Assembly (NCBI GenBank): GCA_016201185.1
Contig: JACQDG010000030.1
Span: forward strand, 1 to 8,550
DNA length: 8,550 bases
Direction: 5' to 3'
From: Acidobacteriota bacterium
Lineage (GTDB): Bacteria > Acidobacteriota > Terriglobia > Bryobacterales > JACQDG01
In this document: piece after piece, positions 6,716 to 8,550 of the stretch
Layout: each line of letters begins with the position of its first letter
How positions within the stretch are numbered: the stretch's first letter is position 1
Notes under the pieces: model-generated
The model's input: the letters and a program-made list of their open reading frames with translations, nothing else
Databases searched by the model: none
What the model was told of the DNA's origin: nothing
Translations under genes and position numbers: made by a program

Positions 6716-6744
6716 ATGTTAAGCCATTTCCCGGCAAAAAGCAA
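6716..6744 (-). promoter_or_regulatory. Candidate sigma70-type promoter for the rimP operon
   Basis: On the minus strand TTGCTT (plus 6744-6739) and TAACAT (plus 6721-6716) are separated by 17 bases, as for a housekeeping sigma promoter. They match 3 of 6 and 4 of 6 consensus bases. Transcription would start near 6709, giving a leader of about 57 bases that contains the terminator-like hairpin. This is the best match seen in the intergenic region, but it is only a consensus match by eye. Confidence 0.45.
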
Positions 6745-6881
6745 CGTGGCCGGATAATAAGGGGCTAAGGCCGGTTCACGGGCAGCCGCAGTCGGCCCTG
6801 AGGCTGCTGCGGCACGAATTCGGGTTCGCCTCCAATTTCTTGTAAGGAATTCCGTCGCATGCGGACTACCTGGGAAGAGAG
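6745..6881. other. Divergent intergenic region between rimP and the ABC-transporter operon
   Basis: The region holds a 7-base perfect inverted repeat, GCCGCAG (6785-6791) and CTGCGGC (6807-6813), with a 15-base spacer, as well as a GGAATTCC palindrome at 6846-6853. The repeat could be an operator or a structured leader of the plus-strand operon. A GATAAT at 6753-6758 resembles a plus-strand -10 box, but there is no convincing -35 at a normal distance. No tRNA (compare the metY gene upstream of rimP in E. coli) is visible. Confidence 0.35.
6872..6881 (+). promoter_or_regulatory. Ribosome binding site of the natA-like gene
   Basis: GGGAAGAGAG lies directly before the ATG at 6882. It is purine-rich with a GGAAGAG core, and supports this start codon. 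Confidence 0.5.
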
Positions 6882-7616
6882 ATGATCGAAGTCCGAGACC
6901 TCGGAAAGAGTTTCAACAGCCGGCCTGTTGTAAGAAACCTGTCGTTCCAAGCTCCAGATGGAGCCATCACCGGTCTTTTGGGCGCGAACGGCGCCGGCAA
7001 GTCAACCACACTGCGGATGATCTGCGGGGCGCTGAAGCCGGAAGCGGGCTCCATTATGGTCGATGATGTGGCCGCAACCGGTGATCCGCTCGTCCGGCAG
7101 CGCCGCCTGGGGGCCCTGCTTGACCACATGGGAATCTATTCCAGGCTTACGGTGCGGGAGAATCTGGTCTATTTCGGAAGGCTTCGCGGGATGCCGCCGG
7201 CGTCTTTGAGGGAACGAGTGGACCACGTGCTTTCGATCCTCGGGCTCGAATCGATTGCAGACCGGCGAACGGCCGGCCTTTCCCAGGGCGAACGCATGAA
7301 AACCGCCCTCGGTCGTGCCATCCTTCATTCGCCCCAGAATCTTCTGCTGGACGAGCCGACCAACGGATTGGACGTCCCGACCGTCCGATCCCTGCGGGAC
7401 CTGCTGAGACGCTGGCGTGACTCGGGCGCGTGCGTCGTGTTCTCAAGTCACGTGCTAGACGAGGTGCGTGCACTGTGCGACAAGGTCGTGATTATCGCAG
7501 GCGGGAGGCTGATAGCGCACGGCTCGCCGACGGAACTTTGCGTTCAGACGGGCACAGTCTCCCTGGAGGACGCATTCGTCAAAATGGCCTGTCAATCGGA
7601 GAACTTCTCATGCTGA
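6882..7616 (+). CDS. ABC transporter ATP-binding protein, NatA-like
   Basis: A 244-residue cytoplasmic ATPase that powers an ABC-2 type exporter. Walker A is GANGAGKST at 34-42. The Q-loop region reads LGALLDHMGIYSRLTVREN (76-94), where the usual Gln is replaced, as is common in NatA-type proteins. The signature motif is LSQGERMK (133-140), close to the NatA form rather than LSGGQ. Walker B is NLLLDEPT (153-160) with catalytic Glu158, the D-loop is NGLD (161-164), and the switch His is His190 in SSHVLDE. It has family-typical length with no fused membrane part. The next gene overlaps it by seven bases and encodes the permease. The NatA subfamily includes sodium exporters and many uncharacterised drug, peptide or stress exporters, so the substrate here is unknown. 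Confidence 0.93.
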   Translation: MIEVRDLGKSFNSRPVVRNLSFQAPDGAITGLLGANGAGKSTTLRMICGALKPEAGSIMVDDVAATGDPLVRQRRLGALLDHMGIYSRLTVRENLVYFGRLRGMPPASLRERVDHVLSILGLESIADRRTAGLSQGERMKTALGRAILHSPQNLLLDEPTNGLDVPTVRSLRDLLRRWRDSGACVVFSSHVLDEVRALCDKVVIIAGGRLIAHGSPTELCVQTGTVSLEDAFVKMACQSENFSC

Positions 7617-8398
7617 AGCAACCGCTGGTCGTGGCGCGTAAGGAGCTAGTGGACGGCTGGCGCGACGTGCGGTCCCTGATCGCATCCTTGCTGTACGCGC
7701 TGATGGGTCCTTTCGTAGTGCTGCTTGTCTCGATAGCGAATCGCGCAGACACCAAGTCGGGATCGAGCGGAGGCGTACTGGTAGGCATGATGTCCGTCTT
7801 CACGCTGGTGGCGTGCTTTGTCGGGGGCATGAATGTCGCGATGGACACGGTGGCCGGAGAAAGAGAGCGCCGTTCTTTGCTGCCCTTGCTGTTGAACCCC
7901 GTCCTCAGGCGGGATATAGTAATTGGAAAATGGCTGGCGGTCAGCCTTTTTTCGATAGCCGGGTTGACGATCAATCTTTTGGGATTCGCGGCAGTCTTTG
8001 CCACTTCGGGGATGCGCACGACAAGAGATTGGCCGCGTTTTGTCTTGGCGGTGGCCCTAGGGCTCATTCCCCTGTCGCTCTTCGCCGCGTCGCTCCAACT
8101 GCTCATCTCAACCGTCTGCCGCGGCGTGAAGGAAGCGCATACCTACCTGTCGATGGTCGTGTTTCTTCCCATGGGCGTCGGGATGTTCCTTGTGTTTTTC
8201 CCTGCGGCGGCGCGAGGCTGGCGCAGTTTCCTGCCAGTTGTGGGGCAACAATTGCAACTGGAACTCTTGATGAAGGGCAAGGAGATCCAACTGCTTCAGG
8301 CAATCGTGGTGGGGTGCCTGACCGCGACTCTAGCCTTGCTTGTCTTGCGGGTTGCCGTGAATAGGTTGCATCGCGATGAGATCATTTACGGGAACTGA
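7610..8398 (+). CDS. ABC-2 type transporter permease, small NatB-like
   Basis: A 262-residue integral membrane protein and the likely partner of the preceding ATPase. About six hydrophobic spans are visible: 24-42, 55-77, 110-132, 144-168, 178-199 and 228-250. Between spans 2 and 3 lies the cytoplasmic motif VAGERERRSLLPLLLNPVLRRDIVIGKW (81-108), the hallmark ERE-LL-P-K pattern of ABC-2 permeases that couples to the ATPase. It is much shorter than classical NatB (near 390): the large extracytoplasmic domain normally found between spans 1 and 2 is reduced to about a dozen residues. The frame is open from 7430, but ATG 7610 is chosen because GGAG lies about nine bases upstream and it gives the typical MLKQPLVVARKELVDGWRD amphipathic start. 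The overlap ATGCTGA with the ATPase gene implies translational coupling. Substrate unknown. Confidence 0.9.
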   Translation: MLKQPLVVARKELVDGWRDVRSLIASLLYALMGPFVVLLVSIANRADTKSGSSGGVLVGMMSVFTLVACFVGGMNVAMDTVAGERERRSLLPLLLNPVLRRDIVIGKWLAVSLFSIAGLTINLLGFAAVFATSGMRTTRDWPRFVLAVALGLIPLSLFAASLQLLISTVCRGVKEAHTYLSMVVFLPMGVGMFLVFFPAAARGWRSFLPVVGQQLQLELLMKGKEIQLLQAIVVGCLTATLALLVLRVAVNRLHRDEIIYGN

Positions 8399-8550
8399 CG
8401 CCGTTTTGGCGGACGTGGGGTCATCCGCGATCTTGAGCAGAGACACACTGGAGCAGGATTTCGACCGTCTTCTCGCGACCAATGGACCCGCGCTCACCCG
8501 TCTTGCCGCGAGCTACACCAATACGCTCAGCGACCGAGACGACCTGCTGC
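8376..8550 (+). CDS. ECF-type RNA polymerase sigma factor (partial, cut by window end)
   Basis: Only the first 58 codons are inside the window. From ATG 8376 the frame is open to the edge and reads MRSFTGTDAVLADVGSS, then TLEQDFDRLLATNGPALTRLA, then ASYTNTLSDRDDLL. The segment from residue 28 on fits sigma region 2.1-2.2 of the extracytoplasmic-function group: the F..L......L.RLA..Y....D.DDLL pattern is the core-polymerase-binding start. The ATG overlaps the permease gene by 23 bases, suggesting one operon with the transporter. Starts at TTG 8406 or GTG 8415 are possible and would remove a poorly conserved leader. Without regions 2.4 and 4, the promoter specificity and exact ECF group cannot be told. 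Confidence 0.75.
   Translation, partial: MRSFTGTDAVLADVGSSAILSRDTLEQDFDRLLATNGPALTRLAASYTNTLSDRDDLL

Noticed and set aside
6653..6881. An initiator tRNA upstream of rimP as in E. coli metY
   Set aside because: No cloverleaf, no T-arm GTTCRA box with matching stem and no acceptor stem pairing could be found on the minus strand. The GTTC at 6824 on the plus strand has no tRNA context.
6765..6950. 61-codon minus-strand frame in the divergent intergenic region
   Set aside because: It overlaps the start of the ABC ATPase gene, resembles no family known to me, has no clear ribosome binding site, and would put a gene between the rimP promoter candidate and its divergent neighbour. It could be a relic but is not supported.
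7430..7609. 60-codon upstream extension of the permease frame
   Set aside because: It lies inside the ATPase gene in another frame, is Arg-rich and unlike any permease N-terminus. The ATG at 7610 with GGAG upstream explains the gene better.
1..8550. CRISPR arrays, transposases, phage or integrase genes
   Set aside because: No regularly spaced long repeats, terminal inverted repeats or mobile-element proteins were seen in any frame.

Overview
The window is a high-GC bacterial chromosomal segment with two blocks that diverge from an intergenic region near 6653-6881. I could not fix the taxon from sequence alone. GC richness, gene order and the style of the proteins suggest a Gram-negative soil or sediment lineage such as Acidobacteriota. 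This is an inference with moderate to low certainty.

Block 1 (minus strand, 6652 down to 5) is a translation/transcription housekeeping operon in the order rimP, nusA, infB, ylxP-like (DUF503), rbfA. These genes cover 30S maturation (RimP, RbfA), transcription elongation, termination and antitermination (NusA), and initiator-tRNA delivery (IF-2). The ylxR and L7Ae-like genes that often sit between nusA and infB are absent; a 99-base spacer with a potential hairpin is there instead. The last gene is unusual: the rbfA reading frame does not stop but runs through a hydrophobic signal-like segment into a complete ApbE-type (FAD:protein FMN transferase-like) domain, giving one 430-codon frame. A GTG codon at the junction could start a separate, exported ApbE.

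The rimP leader contains a sigma70-like promoter candidate. Between it and the rimP start codon lies a very clean intrinsic-terminator-like hairpin (7-bp stem, GCAA loop, U-tract). This arrangement suggests transcription attenuation of the operon, which is attractive because the operon encodes NusA.

Block 2 (plus strand, 6882 to the right edge) has a NatA-like ABC ATPase, a small ABC-2 type permease and the start of an ECF-type sigma factor cut off by the window end. The three reading frames overlap (7 and 23 bases), so they look like one translationally coupled operon. Its third-position codon choice looks less strictly G/C than that of the housekeeping block, which would fit an accessory module.

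No rRNA, tRNA, CRISPR array, insertion sequence or phage gene was found. The most notable observations are the RbfA-ApbE fusion frame and the terminator-like element in the rimP-nusA-infB leader.
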